A stretch of 64,000 nt of DNA, taken from Clostridia bacterium UC5.1-1C12. Its GTDB lineage: Bacteria > Bacillota_I > Bacilli_A > Erysipelotrichales > Erysipelotrichaceae. The notes below the pieces were generated by a model. The model made no database searches. It saw only the letters and a list, made by a program, of their open reading frames with translations, and was not told the origin of the DNA. This document shows positions 1 through 8,506 of the stretch, in pieces; the stretch's first letter is position 1; the number at the start of each line of letters is the position of its first letter. Location: contig BBZX01000010.1 of assembly GCA_001305055.1 (NCBI GenBank), positions 1 to 64,000 on the forward strand, read 5' to 3'. Both the position numbers and the translations under genes were made by a program.

Positions 1-3
1 AAT

Positions 4-30
4 AAAACGCTGAAATATCGGCGTTTTTTT
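4..30. terminator. Intrinsic terminator at window edge
   Basis: A 7-bp stem (AAAACGC at 4-10 pairing with GCGTTTT at 21-27) is followed by a T run. It could end a gene lying to the left of the window. It is close to symmetric, so it may work in both directions. Confidence 0.5.
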
Positions 31-54
31 ATTTGCTTAAATGGGAATTTCTAC

Positions 55-240
55 TATCTATAACTCTTATTGCTTACAGCCAGATATCTTGCATAGTATA
101 TTGTAATTAACAACTCCTTCATTATTGAATTTCTGATTACTTCATCCTATACATAAATATGAAGCCATTTAGCTTTATTATTATCCAAGTATCCTATGAC
201 ATCACCTGTTATTTTTATATGAATTACTTAAAGAGTGATC
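55..240 (-). pseudogene. Possible remnant of an unidentified coding sequence
   Basis: Read on the minus strand, this stretch is open apart from one in-frame TAG. It gives peptide-like segments ending in ...YARYLAVSNKSYR. There is no ribosome binding site and no family I recognise. It may be a decayed gene end or chance; otherwise the first 258 bases hold nothing I can name. Confidence 0.15.
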
Positions 241-258
241 AAAAGTATATTTGTATCT

Positions 259-290
259 AAAAAAGAGATCTGCATTTGACTGCAAATCTC
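259..290 (-). terminator. Terminator of the first mannose-family PTS operon
   Basis: On the minus strand a 10-bp stem with one mismatch (arms 281-290 and 265-274, loop 275-280) is followed by a T run. It lies just past the stop codon of the btpA-like gene and closes the IIA-IIB-IIC-IID-BtpA operon. Confidence 0.85.
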
Positions 291-301
291 CTCATTTTTT
301 G

Positions 302-1117
302 TTATTTCCTTGCTGCCTTAGCCGCTGTAATGAACGCCTTCGCCCGCTCTGGGTCCATCTCATTATACAGATACTGATCACGCTTTGTTGTTGTTCCGAC
401 AATCAAGCCATCACAATAAGGCATTAAATCAGCAATGTTGTCTTTGTTAGCACCGCTTCCCAGAATTAATGGAATCTCTGGGAATGCTTTTTTTACATTC
501 GCAAATGCACTTGTTTCCGGCGGCAATCCAGCCCGCGGCCCGCCAACTAGAATACCGGCAATCGGTAACGCTGCTAAACCACTGGAAATTTGTGCTTCGA
601 TTGGACGTGTATCCAAACATACTCCCGCATGTGCATCAAAATAAGTATAAACATGTACATCATCAGCATCAATCTGGTGACGGTATCTGAATACCTCTGC
701 CGGACAGAATTCTTGATGACCAAAAGTGCCCTCATAACTATTTGTTACATAAGTACGAATAAATTTAGCGCCAATTGCTTTCGCAATCGCAAGTGTAGCA
801 ATCGGATCAATAAGACAGCCGCAGCCATAAGGTACATGAATCATCGGCAATACTTCAGTAACTACACGCACATATGCAGCGATGACTTCCGGGCCTACCG
901 ATGTCAGATATGGACGGTCACCCTCATTCGCAAAGACTACCGCATCCACGCCATTTTCCATTAGAATTGCCGCATCATGTTTTAAGCGTTCGATATTCTT
1001 TTCGATCGTTGTCTCCCCATTATAATAAGGTGTGCCAGGTAAAGGCAGCAGATGCAGACAGCCGATAATTGGTTTATCACATCCATATATTTTCTTGTGT
1101 TCTTCTAAATAGTTCAT
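302..1117 (-). CDS. BtpA/SgcQ family TIM-barrel protein
   Basis: The 271-residue protein belongs to the BtpA/SgcQ family. Members are predicted (beta/alpha)8 barrels; a few act in photosystem assembly, but in Firmicutes they usually sit in PTS operons with no proven reaction. The sequence opens with PIIGCLHLLPLPGTP, the usual family start, and carries VDAVVFANEGDRPY and a C-terminal GLIVGTTTKRDG-like phosphate-loop region (GLIVGTTTKR). Length is normal and the frame intact. It is the last gene of the operon, about 15 bp after the IID gene and just before a terminator. Its place suggests a role in metabolising the sugar phosphate delivered by this PTS, but the substrate cannot be read from sequence. 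Confidence 0.85.
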   Translation of the reverse strand: MNYLEEHKKIYGCDKPIIGCLHLLPLPGTPYYNGETTIEKNIERLKHDAAILMENGVDAVVFANEGDRPYLTSVGPEVIAAYVRVVTEVLPMIHVPYGCGCLIDPIATLAIAKAIGAKFIRTYVTNSYEGTFGHQEFCPAEVFRYRHQIDADDVHVYTYFDAHAGVCLDTRPIEAQISSGLAALPIAGILVGGPRAGLPPETSAFANVKKAFPEIPLILGSGANKDNIADLMPYCDGLIVGTTTKRDQYLYNEMDPERAKAFITAAKAARK

Positions 1118-1132
1118 AAATTTAATCCTTTC

Positions 1133-1968
1133 TTATGCTAAGATACCAAAGAAACCAAGCACAACTGAAGCAAGCATTAAAGAAATCATGATTTTAGTCG
1201 GTTTCCAGCCTTTTCTCAGCATATAGACCACAACGCCAAAAGTTGCGACTGATAACAAATTGGGCAGAATTGAATCAAGCATGCCTGAACTTCTGTTGAC
1301 ATTCCTTGCAGCGAATAGGTTAAAACGGTTTTTACTGGAATATTATTTGCAATCAAGCCACCGAGGATCATCATACCCAAAGCTCCTAAAGCCTCTGTCA
1401 TATCCTTAATCATGCCATTGCCTAGAATCTTCATAATGGCTGTCTTACCAAATTTATAACCCTGGAAATAGAATAAGTGACTGACACCCAACGCATAAGC
1501 CGAGAAGCCTAAAACGAAAATCAGAACACCAACAATTGAACCTTGTACAGCCATATCAATAGCAATTGAAAGCAGAATAACCTTAACCAAGCTTTGCGTG
1601 ATTGAATCACCTAAGCCCGCCAGCGGGCCCATTAAACCTGTTTTCAAATTATCGATCGTTTCATCATCAATATCCTGACCGTTAGCTCTTCCTTCTTCAA
1701 GGGAAGCTACGATGCCCGGAATCACCGCACCCCATGTATTTTCAGTATTATAGAATGTCAGATGCCGTGTCATACCTTCCGCTAGCTTTTCTTTATCATC
1801 ACCGTATAATCCCTTTAATACAGGAATCATTGACTGACAGAAACCAAGTCCCATCATACGCTCATAGTTATAACAGATTTGACCCCAACAAACCCAATAC
1901 CACCAAGATTTATTTAGATCTTTCTTCGTCAAAGTAATTTGATTTTCAGTTTTAACAGTTTCTTCCAT
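1133..1968 (-). CDS. PTS mannose/fructose/sorbose family IID component (one frameshift)
   Basis: IID is the second membrane subunit of mannose-family PTS permeases and forms the channel with IIC. Residues 20-60 (SWWYWVCWGQICYNYERMMG) and GLMGPLAGLGDSITQ near residue 115 are typical of IID, followed by hydrophobic C-terminal segments. The open frame runs only to 1216. The expected C-terminus (LDSILPNLL...GWKPTKIMI...GFFGILA) continues in another frame to a TAA at 1133-1135, so one indel lies near 1280-1290. The reconstructed length, about 278 residues, is normal. The start follows the IIC stop directly, so translation is probably coupled. Confidence 0.85.
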
Positions 1969-1969
1969 A

Positions 1970-2731
1970 TTAAGCCGCCTCCTCTTTCTTCTTGAAATAC
2001 AGATGCAGCAAGCCGCCCGCTACACCTAAGATTGCCAATGACATCGTATTAGCGCCAAAATATGAAGCAAATACAAAACCAATCAGCAAATAAGGCAGAA
2101 TTGATTTCTTATAAATAGAATTAAACAACATACCTAAACCTAAGGCTGGAATCATATGCCCCATTAAAGAAAGAATCGTTAATAATTTCGCAGGTATATT
2201 ATTCATTAATGTTTCTAATACCGGAGCACCAAAATATACGCATAAGAATACAGGAATAAAATAAGTCAGGAATGGAAATACTTGCGAACCGACGCGATTC
2301 ATTAAAATAACACCGCGAGTATCCCCTTTAGCCGCATACTTATCCGCAATATGCACCCAGATAGGATTTAATGACATTTTTGCTGTTGAACATAATGATC
2401 CTAATACACCCAGCGGAACGGCTATTGCCAAGCCAACTGATGCGTCAGCGCCTGAAAGCATTGTCATTAATACACCCAGATAACCAGCTAAAGCGAGATC
2501 ACTTGGGATACTGCCGCCAATTGCTACTAAACCCAAATATGCCATCATAATTGTGGCACCTACTTCTAAACCATAACCTAAATCCCCCAGAACAAGTCCC
2601 CAGAATGCGCCTGCAATGATTGGAGCACCAAAATACAATGACCATCTTGACCACATTGGCGCACCAGATGAAATAATCCAGCACAACAACCCTGCAATAA
2701 CTGCATAAACCAGCAACATAAACTCTACCAC
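1970..2731 (-). CDS. PTS mannose/fructose/sorbose family IIC component
   Basis: This 253-residue integral membrane protein is the IIC translocation subunit. It has several hydrophobic helices and the family stretch GLVAIGGSIPSDLALAG near residues 65-85, where mannose-family IIC proteins bind the sugar, plus a charged cytosolic tail (KKKEEAA). The frame is intact and the length usual. It sits between IIB (4-bp gap upstream) and IID (1-bp gap downstream), so it is transcribed in the single operon starting at the promoter near 3668. The sugar is unknown; pairing with BtpA suggests something other than simple mannose. Confidence 0.9.
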   Translation of the reverse strand: MVEFMLLVYAVIAGLLCWIISSGAPMWSRWSLYFGAPIIAGAFWGLVLGDLGYGLEVGATIMMAYLGLVAIGGSIPSDLALAGYLGVLMTMLSGADASVGLAIAVPLGVLGSLCSTAKMSLNPIWVHIADKYAAKGDTRGVILMNRVGSQVFPFLTYFIPVFLCVYFGAPVLETLMNNIPAKLLTILSLMGHMIPALGLGMLFNSIYKKSILPYLLIGFVFASYFGANTMSLAILGVAGGLLHLYFKKKEEAA

Positions 2732-2735
2732 CTTT

Positions 2736-3209
2736 CTATATCATATTTTTGATATCTACTTTAGAATCTGTATAAAGCATCTGGAGATAAACGGTCAGGC
2801 CTTTTTCCATTAATTCTTTAACCATATCAATTTCAGCGGGATTTAAGTTTACATTCTTTGAAATTGATTTACGGCCAGCTAATGAACCTAAATTACCCAG
2901 ATTCACTTCCTTGATGTCAAGCCCCTGTTTCACAGCATCTAAAACATACTGAATGCGCTTAAACAATAATAATACTTTTGCGGATGAATCTTTTTCCTGT
3001 TCAGCTTTATCAACAGCCTGCTGAACACTGTAAATCTCAATTTTGATACCAGAAGGTGCAGACAGCTGCAGCACCTGCTTCATAAAATCATCCTTGCAGA
3101 TCTGATCATCAACGATCCATATCGTTGATACACCCAAATACTTTGTCCAGGATGTAATGATCTGACCATGTGCCAGTCTTTCATCAACTCTTGCTAATGT
3201 GAAATTCAT
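2736..3209 (-). CDS. PTS mannose/fructose/sorbose family IIB component
   Basis: This 157-residue cytosolic protein carries the phosphate from IIA to the sugar during uptake. The phosphoacceptor histidine lies in the N-terminal motif RVDERLAHGQI (canonical form DERLIHGQ). Other family marks are the IVDDQ segment near residue 33 and KEVNLGNLGSLAGRKSISKNV near 100-125. Length is normal and the frame intact. It lies 1 bp after the IIA gene and 4 bp before IIC, consistent with a tight operon. Confidence 0.92.
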   Translation of the reverse strand: MNFTLARVDERLAHGQIITSWTKYLGVSTIWIVDDQICKDDFMKQVLQLSAPSGIKIEIYSVQQAVDKAEQEKDSSAKVLLLFKRIQYVLDAVKQGLDIKEVNLGNLGSLAGRKSISKNVNLNPAEIDMVKELMEKGLTVYLQMLYTDSKVDIKNMI

Positions 3210-3210
3210 T

Positions 3211-3618
3211 TTATTTCACCTCCTTGTTAATTTCAAAAGATTTTATTGATCCTGCCCCTACGGACAGCGCAAGCTCTTTTAATTCATGCGCATTCTTATA
3301 GGCTCTCTGACTGATACACTCAATCACTATTGCGAGATTCGTACCAGTGACCACCTCAATCGTTTTTCTATCAAACATATCATAGTAACATCTTGAAGCC
3401 TGAATAAAAGGACTGCCGCCAGCTAAATCAGTAAGTATCAGCAAACCCTCAGACGCCTGCTCACATTCCTTTTTAATCTTTTCGTAAAATGTTTCGATGT
3501 GATCATCAGCCTGAAGCCCAAGTACATGAACACCTTCAAAATCCCCCATAATCATTCTGGCTGTCGCTGTCATCTCCTTAGCCAGGTTGCCATGACTGAC
3601 AATTAATAAGTTTGCCAT
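3211..3618 (-). CDS. PTS mannose/fructose/sorbose family IIA component
   Basis: This 135-residue protein accepts phosphate from HPr on the histidine of the N-terminal motif LLIVSHGNLAKEM and passes it to IIB. The segment LLILTDLAGGSPFIQAS near residues 60-75 is a second family hallmark. It is the first gene of the operon, with an AAAGGAAG ribosome site 8-10 bases before the ATG. The transcript from the consensus promoter at 3640-3668 would have a leader of only about 15-20 nt, too short for a leader-based switch. Confidence 0.93.
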   Translation of the reverse strand: MANLLIVSHGNLAKEMTATARMIMGDFEGVHVLGLQADDHIETFYEKIKKECEQASEGLLILTDLAGGSPFIQASRCYYDMFDRKTIEVVTGTNLAIVIECISQRAYKNAHELKELALSVGAGSIKSFEINKEVK

Positions 3619-3639
3619 TCTTCCACTTCCTTTGACACC

Positions 3640-3668
3640 ATTATATGGTCATAAGACACACATGTCAA
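3640..3668 (-). promoter_or_regulatory. Consensus sigma-A promoter of the PTS operon
   Basis: On the minus strand a perfect -35 TTGACA (3663-3668) is separated by exactly 17 bases from a perfect -10 TATAAT (3640-3645). The IIA start codon is 22 bases below the -10 box. No -24/-12 (TGGCAC-N5-TTGCW) sigma-54 element was seen in 3619-3876. Confidence 0.85.
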
Positions 3669-3766
3669 AAATACATAACCAGCAATACAGATTCGAAGTG
3701 TATCGTCAACATTTAAGACTTATGAGGGCTATTATAATGATAAACCTTGGAATAAAAGCATATTTT

Positions 3767-3853
3767 TATCAATTTTTGTCATTTTTGATACAGAAGATGA
3801 AATATTTTTAAATATTATCAAACTTGTGTATTATTCATGATTAAAGTTTGATA
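3767..3853. promoter_or_regulatory. Candidate operator array with TTGATA half-sites
   Basis: The hexamer TTGATA or its complement TATCAA occurs at 3767-3772, 3785-3790, 3816-3821 and 3848-3853, in alternating orientation. The last pair lies in a perfect 10-bp inverted repeat, TATCAAACTT (3816-3825) and AAGTTTGATA (3844-3853). The array lies between the two divergent transcription units and upstream of the operon promoter, so it is a plausible binding region for the LevR-like regulator. This is an inference from symmetry. Confidence 0.45.
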
Positions 3854-3876
3854 CAATTTTATTTAGAAAGGCTGTG

Positions 3877-6324
3877 ATGCATATGGATACTAAGAGTTCA
3901 AGAAAAGAAAGAGTCTATCAGGTAGTACAGGATCTGACAAAAAAGGCAATAGCGGCTAAGAATTACAGTAATATCGGAATGGATGCTTATGTTATTTCCA
4001 TTATATTAAAAATCGAGCGTTCCAATGCTTCTAAAGAGCTGAATGACTTATGGCGTGAAGGCAGATTAATTAAAATACAAGGCAGGCCCATTCTTTATCT
4101 GTCACTGGAGGATTTTGTAAATGCTTATCCTATTAAATATATACCAACCTTTATTCCTAAGGGAAAGCAGCTCTCTGATTATCTGGAAGCCGGTGATGAA
4201 CCAACTAAAACAAAACATCAGGCTTCCTCATTTGATATGCAGGTAGGCGCCCGCGGATCACTTGTTGAACAAATTCTGTCCGCGAAAGCTGCTATTAATT
4301 ATCCGCCTTATGGATTACCTACCTTATTGTGCGGAAATCTTGGCATAGGTAAAATGCAGTTTGCTCATGATATGTATGACTACGCGATGGAAACCGGTAA
4401 GTTTTCTCATAATGCTAATTTTGTGATTATTAACTGTATGGATTATACAAACAATGCTCAGCGGCTGCGGCTGCGTTTATTCGGAAGTTTAGAAAAGCGG
4501 ACTAAGAACTTAATTGAACAAGCTAACGGCGGCATTTTATTCTTCGATGAAGTACAGAAGCTAGACAGCAAGGGAAAAGAGCTGCTGATCGATCTGATTC
4601 ATAAGGGTACATATACTAAACCGGGGGAGTCACATCTTCGTGATGTTAACGCAATGATAGTAGCTTCAACAACTGAAGAAGCTGATTCAGATAATATTAT
4701 TTCTGTTTCTAAATACTTCCCGGTCATAATCAGCCTGCCGGATATTGATCAGCGCGATATTAAAGAAAAGATTGAATTAATATTAAGCTATTTCAGTAAA
4801 GAAGCTAAAAACATTAAATTACCAATACGATTCTCTAAAGATGTCTTATTCTGTTTTGTTCAAGCCCGCTACAAGACAAATATTACTCAGCTGCGCAGTG
4901 AGATCAAACTTGCATGCTCTCGGGCTTATCTGGATATTCTAAAAAGCCATTCAAGAATCTTAACCATTTCCTTTCAGCATCTTTCTAATGATCTGCTTAA
5001 CCGTACTTATAATGGTGACAGCAAAAAGAAAAATCTCACTGATTCTGAATCAGTTCCCTAATGAAAATATCTTCTTTGATGAAAATGGTATGTGCAGTGA
5101 TACGCAGTATTTATATCATGATGAGAATAACGTACACTTATTAGAGGATAATGAAGATAATATCGGTTTGTCTGAATATACAGCACAGCGTCTATCCCTT
5201 TTGAAAGTCATGCCGAAGCGTCAGCAGATTGCCATTAAAGCGATGCTCACACCTATCGCTGTTGATACAATCTATGAAATAACCACACGGGAAATGATTT
5301 TCACCAATTTAAATTTGAACTCTAATTTATTTATCGGGTTAATCTTGCAGGTAGCCAATGCTATTAAGCGTACTAAAAATAATATACCGGCACCTTTCAC
5401 ACCGGAAGTAAATGAACACACTCAGCCATTATTCACTGAACTAAGCAATGATATCGTACAAAGCATGAATGCTATCTATAATATCAAAATTAGTCAAATT
5501 GAAAAAGAAGGTATTTGTGACTTCTTATCAGCCATCTATCAGGTCTTATATCAAAAACCGATCGGTGTTTTAGTAATCAGTCATGGCAACTGCATAGCTA
5601 AAGAATGGTGCGTTTTATCAATCCAACTGAAAAGGATAAATTCAGAATCGAAGCGCTTGATTATGGCTATGAAGAATCATTAAAAGCATTTTTGCTTAAG
5701 ATTTATGATCGGGCACACTTTGTCAATCAAGGCTCCGGCGTACTTATTCTTACGGATATGACGCCCTTCACCTCTTTACAAAGCGCAGTATATGAAGCAA
5801 CGGGGATAAAAACTGCTGTCATGACCGGCTTAAATCTGCCGATGCTGATAAAAATTGTTGATGAATTGCGCAGCAGTGATGCTAATTATACGATTTCACT
5901 TGATGCTTTTGAGAATTTTGAAAATCCGGTCATTGAAAACGAAGCCAGCAACTCTCAATTTATCCAAAGGCTGACAGATGATTTCCTTGGTGAAATATTA
6001 ACCTTTATCAATCCGCAGAAGGCTGTGGATACTTTATTGGTTTCATTAAATGGCATCCTTGATGAACTGCATATTCAATCTGATGAATCGATTCTAGTAA
6101 AGTTTATCACCCATACAACCAGCATGTTGGAAAGGGTGATCCGCAAAGAACCGCTTGATTATCAGAAATTAAAAAGCTTCACAAAGGAACACAGCAAGCT
6201 GATACAGCTTATTGAAAATCACTTGCGTTATGTGAATGAAACCTTTGGTATTCAGATTCCGCCTTCAGAATTAGCATATATCACTGAAATCTTCATTCCA
6301 TTGATTAAGGAACAGACATTATAA
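3877..6324 (+). CDS. LevR-like PTS-controlled regulator lacking the GAFTGA loop (two frameshifts)
   Basis: The gene resembles LevR/ManR activators: an N-terminal winged-helix region (about residues 10-80), an AAA+ domain with Walker A GNLGIGK and Walker B GGILFFDEVQ, then PRD, mannose-type EIIA (VLVISHGNCIA) and a second PRD (FITHTTSMLERVI). The sigma-54 contact loop GAFTGA, expected between LFG and the Walker B strand, is absent: LFGSLEKRTKNLIEQ replaces it in frame. The frame breaks near 5000-5060 and 5605, each looking like a single-base indel. I chose the ATG at 3877, 6 bases after AGAAAGG. It is divergent from the PTS operon, which it probably controls through phosphorylation by PTS proteins. 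Confidence 0.8.
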
Positions 6325-6345
6325 TGAAAATTAGGGTGGTTCATA

Positions 6346-6590
6346 ATGTTTAAAATCGGTGAATTTTCAAAACTGACTCAGGTTTCTGTATGCATACTTC
6401 GTTATTATGATGAAACCGGTTTATTGTAACCTAAACAAATTAACGATAAGAGTGGTTATCACTACTATACCGAAAGACAATTATTCTGCTGCAGAAATTA
6501 TATTACTTCGTGATCTTGACTTTAGGTAAATGAAATAAGTGAATGCATAAAGCAATGGGCTGAAGCCCAATCACCCGTATGCTTGTTCCA
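6346..6590 (+). pseudogene. Decayed MerR-family regulator
   Basis: A ribosome site (AGGGTGG) precedes an ATG and a clear MerR start: MFKIGEFSKLTQVSVCILRYYDETGLL, split here only by my description and ending at an in-frame TAA. After the stop the same frame continues with PKQINDKSGYHYYTERQLF, then another frame gives AAEIILLRDLDF and VNEISECIKQW. At least two stops and one frameshift occur in about 240 bases, more than the sequencing-error rate elsewhere would give, so this looks like real decay. Confidence 0.65.
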
Positions 6591-6604
6591 TTATTCATAT
6601 TTTA

Positions 6605-7028
6605 CAATGCGCTGTTCAGCTTGATGAGAAGTATCTATCGTTTAGGATTGAAAAACTTAATGGCTTCAGTCATTTATGTTTAATTTGGCGGTTTGATGAT
6701 TGTGATAATGATACTTGCCGCAGTATCATCGACTGTGAAGGTCCTTATGTTGAATGGAGGTCATGAGCATATTCGCGGCGCGTGCTCCTATGCGGCCTAA
6801 CCCCATTGCTTTATCCATTGTCGAAATCTTATCGATCAATATGGATGAAGGGCTTATTACCCTTACTTACACAGATGCCAATGACGGTATACTCGTCCTG
6901 AATCTAATCCATATACACCAAACATGGATCGAATTGAAACACCCAAAATACCTAAATGGCGTCAGAAATGGCCTAAAAGCTATGAGGCATGCACTGAATT
7001 TGATTGTGCCAGTGTATTCAGCTTTTAA
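6605..7028 (+). pseudogene. Decayed TrmO/TsaA-like tRNA methyltransferase
   Basis: TrmO methylates N6-threonylcarbamoyladenosine in tRNA-Thr. Three successive frames give matching pieces: LNGFSHLCLIWRFD and CEGPYVEW (before about 6760), FAARAPMRPNPIALSIVEIL with LTYTDANDG (6769-6900), and NMDRIETPKIPKW plus KSYEACTEFD (to 7028). The RxPxRPNPI motif and DANDG are hallmarks. A stop at about 6763 and a shift near 6900 break it. It directly follows the MerR remnant. Confidence 0.6.
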
Positions 7029-7088
7029 TCAGCCTGCAGTATAAAAAATGATGAAACTTGGAAAAAAACATCACTCTTTTTTAACGGC

Positions 7089-7120
7089 GGAGATAATTCT
7101 CATCGAAGATGAGTATCTCC
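7089..7120. repeat. Imperfect 32-bp hairpin
   Basis: GGAGATA (7089-7095) pairs with TATCTCC (7114-7120), and inside it CTCATC pairs with GATGAG around a GAA loop. No T run follows, so it is not a standard terminator. It lies downstream of the TrmO remnant, with no other gene nearby. Confidence 0.5.
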
Positions 7121-7206
7121 ATATATAGATTTATGAGTAACATCATCAACTTAACGCTGGTCAGCAAAGTATAAATCTAATAAAGTATACTTTATGCAAC
7201 ATCTCA

Positions 7207-7377
7207 TCAATTTGAGATGGTAAATATTCGTTTCCTCGCATAATAAAAGCCCATACCTTCAGCGGTTTGAGCTTCATTCAATGTGCCTATAGATTGCTTT
7301 ATAATGGTCGTCGCAGCCATTACGACACATCCAATTGACAATAGAAGTATGAAGATTTCCTGATTCGTCAAACTCAT
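7207..7377 (-). CDS. Small single-span membrane peptide, 56 aa
   Basis: This ORF encodes 56 residues: MSLTNQEIFI, a hydrophobic helix (about residues 8-26, ILLLSIGCVVMAATTII), then a mixed tail ending RKRIFTISN. A good ribosome site (GAGGTG) lies 5 bases before the ATG, and a 7-bp inverted repeat (7200-7219) overlaps its stop. I recognise no named family. The overall plan (short, N-terminal span, basic tail) resembles holin-like or type I toxin peptides, but that is only a resemblance. It is divergent from the 32-aa peptide at 7489. Confidence 0.5.
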   Translation of the reverse strand: MSLTNQEIFILLLSIGCVVMAATTIIKQSIGTLNEAQTAEGMGFYYARKRIFTISN

Positions 7378-7388
7378 TGAATCACCTC

Positions 7389-7407
7389 ATTTATGTTAAA
7401 CATAAAT
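7389..7407. promoter_or_regulatory. Perfect 9-1-9 palindrome between the two peptide genes
   Basis: ATTTATGTT (7389-7397) and AACATAAAT (7399-7407) form a perfect inverted repeat around a single A. It lies just upstream of the ribosome site of the 56-aa gene, in the 111-bp divergent spacer, where an operator or a leader hairpin would be expected. Confidence 0.45.
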
Positions 7408-7488
7408 TTATCATGTACGACCTATTATCCAATGTTCCTTTTTTATTAGTTCCAAAGAAACTATGATGACAAAAAATGGAGGTGTGCC

Positions 7489-7587
7489 ATGAAGAAAAGC
7501 GATAAGCCGACCGTACTTGCATTAAGTTTGATCGTGTGCCTGAGTGAGATTTCATTCATTGCAGCGATGTTTTTACAGTTTGCATAA
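7489..7587 (+). CDS. Tiny hydrophobic peptide, 32 aa
   Basis: A strong ribosome site (GGAGGTG, 4 bases before the ATG) precedes a 32-codon ORF: a basic N-terminus MKKSDKPT, then an almost wholly hydrophobic stretch LALSLIVCLS...FIAAMFLQFA. The peptide would be a single membrane helix. A strong terminator at 7717-7750 closes a transcript of about 270 nt with a long untranslated 3' part, an arrangement seen for type I toxin mRNAs. No family is recognised and no antitoxin RNA can be proven. Confidence 0.45.
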   Translation: MKKSDKPTVLALSLIVCLSEISFIAAMFLQFA

Positions 7588-7716
7588 CTGGTATCAATAT
7601 TTGGCTTCTATTTAAGATTTATTTGAAGTTAAAAGTGAGGTACCGACAAAGAGAGTTACTCCTCGAAAAAACTATTTAATCAAAATCATTGAAAACCCCA
7701 TGAAATCAAGGAATCT

Positions 7717-7750
7717 TTGCTTTGGACACGGTGTAACCAAAGCAATTTTT
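7717..7750 (+). terminator. Terminator of the 32-aa peptide gene
   Basis: TTGCTTTGG (7717-7725) pairs perfectly with CCAAAGCAA (7737-7745), with a loop containing ACAC/GTGT, and is followed by TTTTT. The nearest plus-strand gene is the peptide at 7489-7587. Confidence 0.8.
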
Positions 7751-7807
7751 TCTTGTGTTTTCCCAGTTCTTTACATTTGCTCTCCTGTCTAACATAACCT
7801 CAATCAA

Positions 7808-8440
7808 TTATAAAATTTTCTTAAAATCCTCAATAATCTTATCGGTATCAATACTACTTCCACCCACAGATTCTTTTATACCATAATACTTTATAATCAG
7901 CGATTTGATCTGTGTTTGAACATCTTCTTTTTTTTCAGCAATGTGCTTTTTATCAATAAAACTGTAAACATAACAAATGTAAAGTAAACGACAATTAATG
8001 AATAATCTTATATTCAATAAAAACAAGCAGTACGAGCAATCCAACTGAAATCGACAATGGCATTCTGCTTTGAAAAACCGGAACGTTCAAAAAAATCAAG
8101 CTTACATAGACAATCGCATCGAGTAAAATAACTAAAGTAAAAAAGATCCAGTTCAACCCAATGCTACCGATCATACTGCTTGCGATGTTGGTGATATAAG
8201 CATCTTTTTCTATCGTAACATGACAGTCAACTGCATCATGCTGCGCACATTGACGATTGCCCCAACCGCACCAAACATAAGGATTGAAACAGTGAACCCC
8301 AAGATCCAAAAACTATCCTGAAAAATAATTACCAGCAAACTCGATAAAGAGGCAATCAATATACCATATCCAAATCGTATAAATGCATTTTGTAGTTTTG
8401 ACTTTATAAAAGACAGTGTCATCCTTACCACCTTTTCCAT
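7808..8440 (-). CDS. Multi-span membrane protein of unknown function (two frameshifts)
   Basis: Three overlapping frames join into one protein of about 210 residues. It starts MEKVVRMTLSFIKSKL, has two hydrophobic hairpins (GILIASLSSLLVIIF with FWILGFTVSILMFGAVGAIV; then LNWIFFTLVILLDAIVYVSLIF with PLSISVGLLVLLVFIEY), and ends in a charged helical tail (DKKHIAEKKEDVQ...DKIIEDFKKIL). Breaks lie near 8215 and 8000. I recognise no family. Four membrane segments with a cytosolic tail suggest a membrane-anchored accessory protein, which is speculative. Confidence 0.45.
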
Positions 8441-8474
8441 AATAGAAATCTCTCTCTTTTCTAACACAGACCTC

Positions 8475-8490
8475 TGCTCCACGTGGAGCA
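8475..8490. promoter_or_regulatory. Palindromic parS-like variant
   Basis: TGCTCCACGTGGAGCA is a perfect 16-bp palindrome. It keeps the CCACGTGG core and differs from the accepted parS form TGTTCCACGTGGAACA only by a symmetric change at the third and fourteenth bases. It lies just upstream of the membrane-protein gene, about 44 kb from oriC. ParB binding to this variant is unproven. Confidence 0.4.
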
Positions 8491-8506
8491 ATTTATAATC
8501 CTTCTA

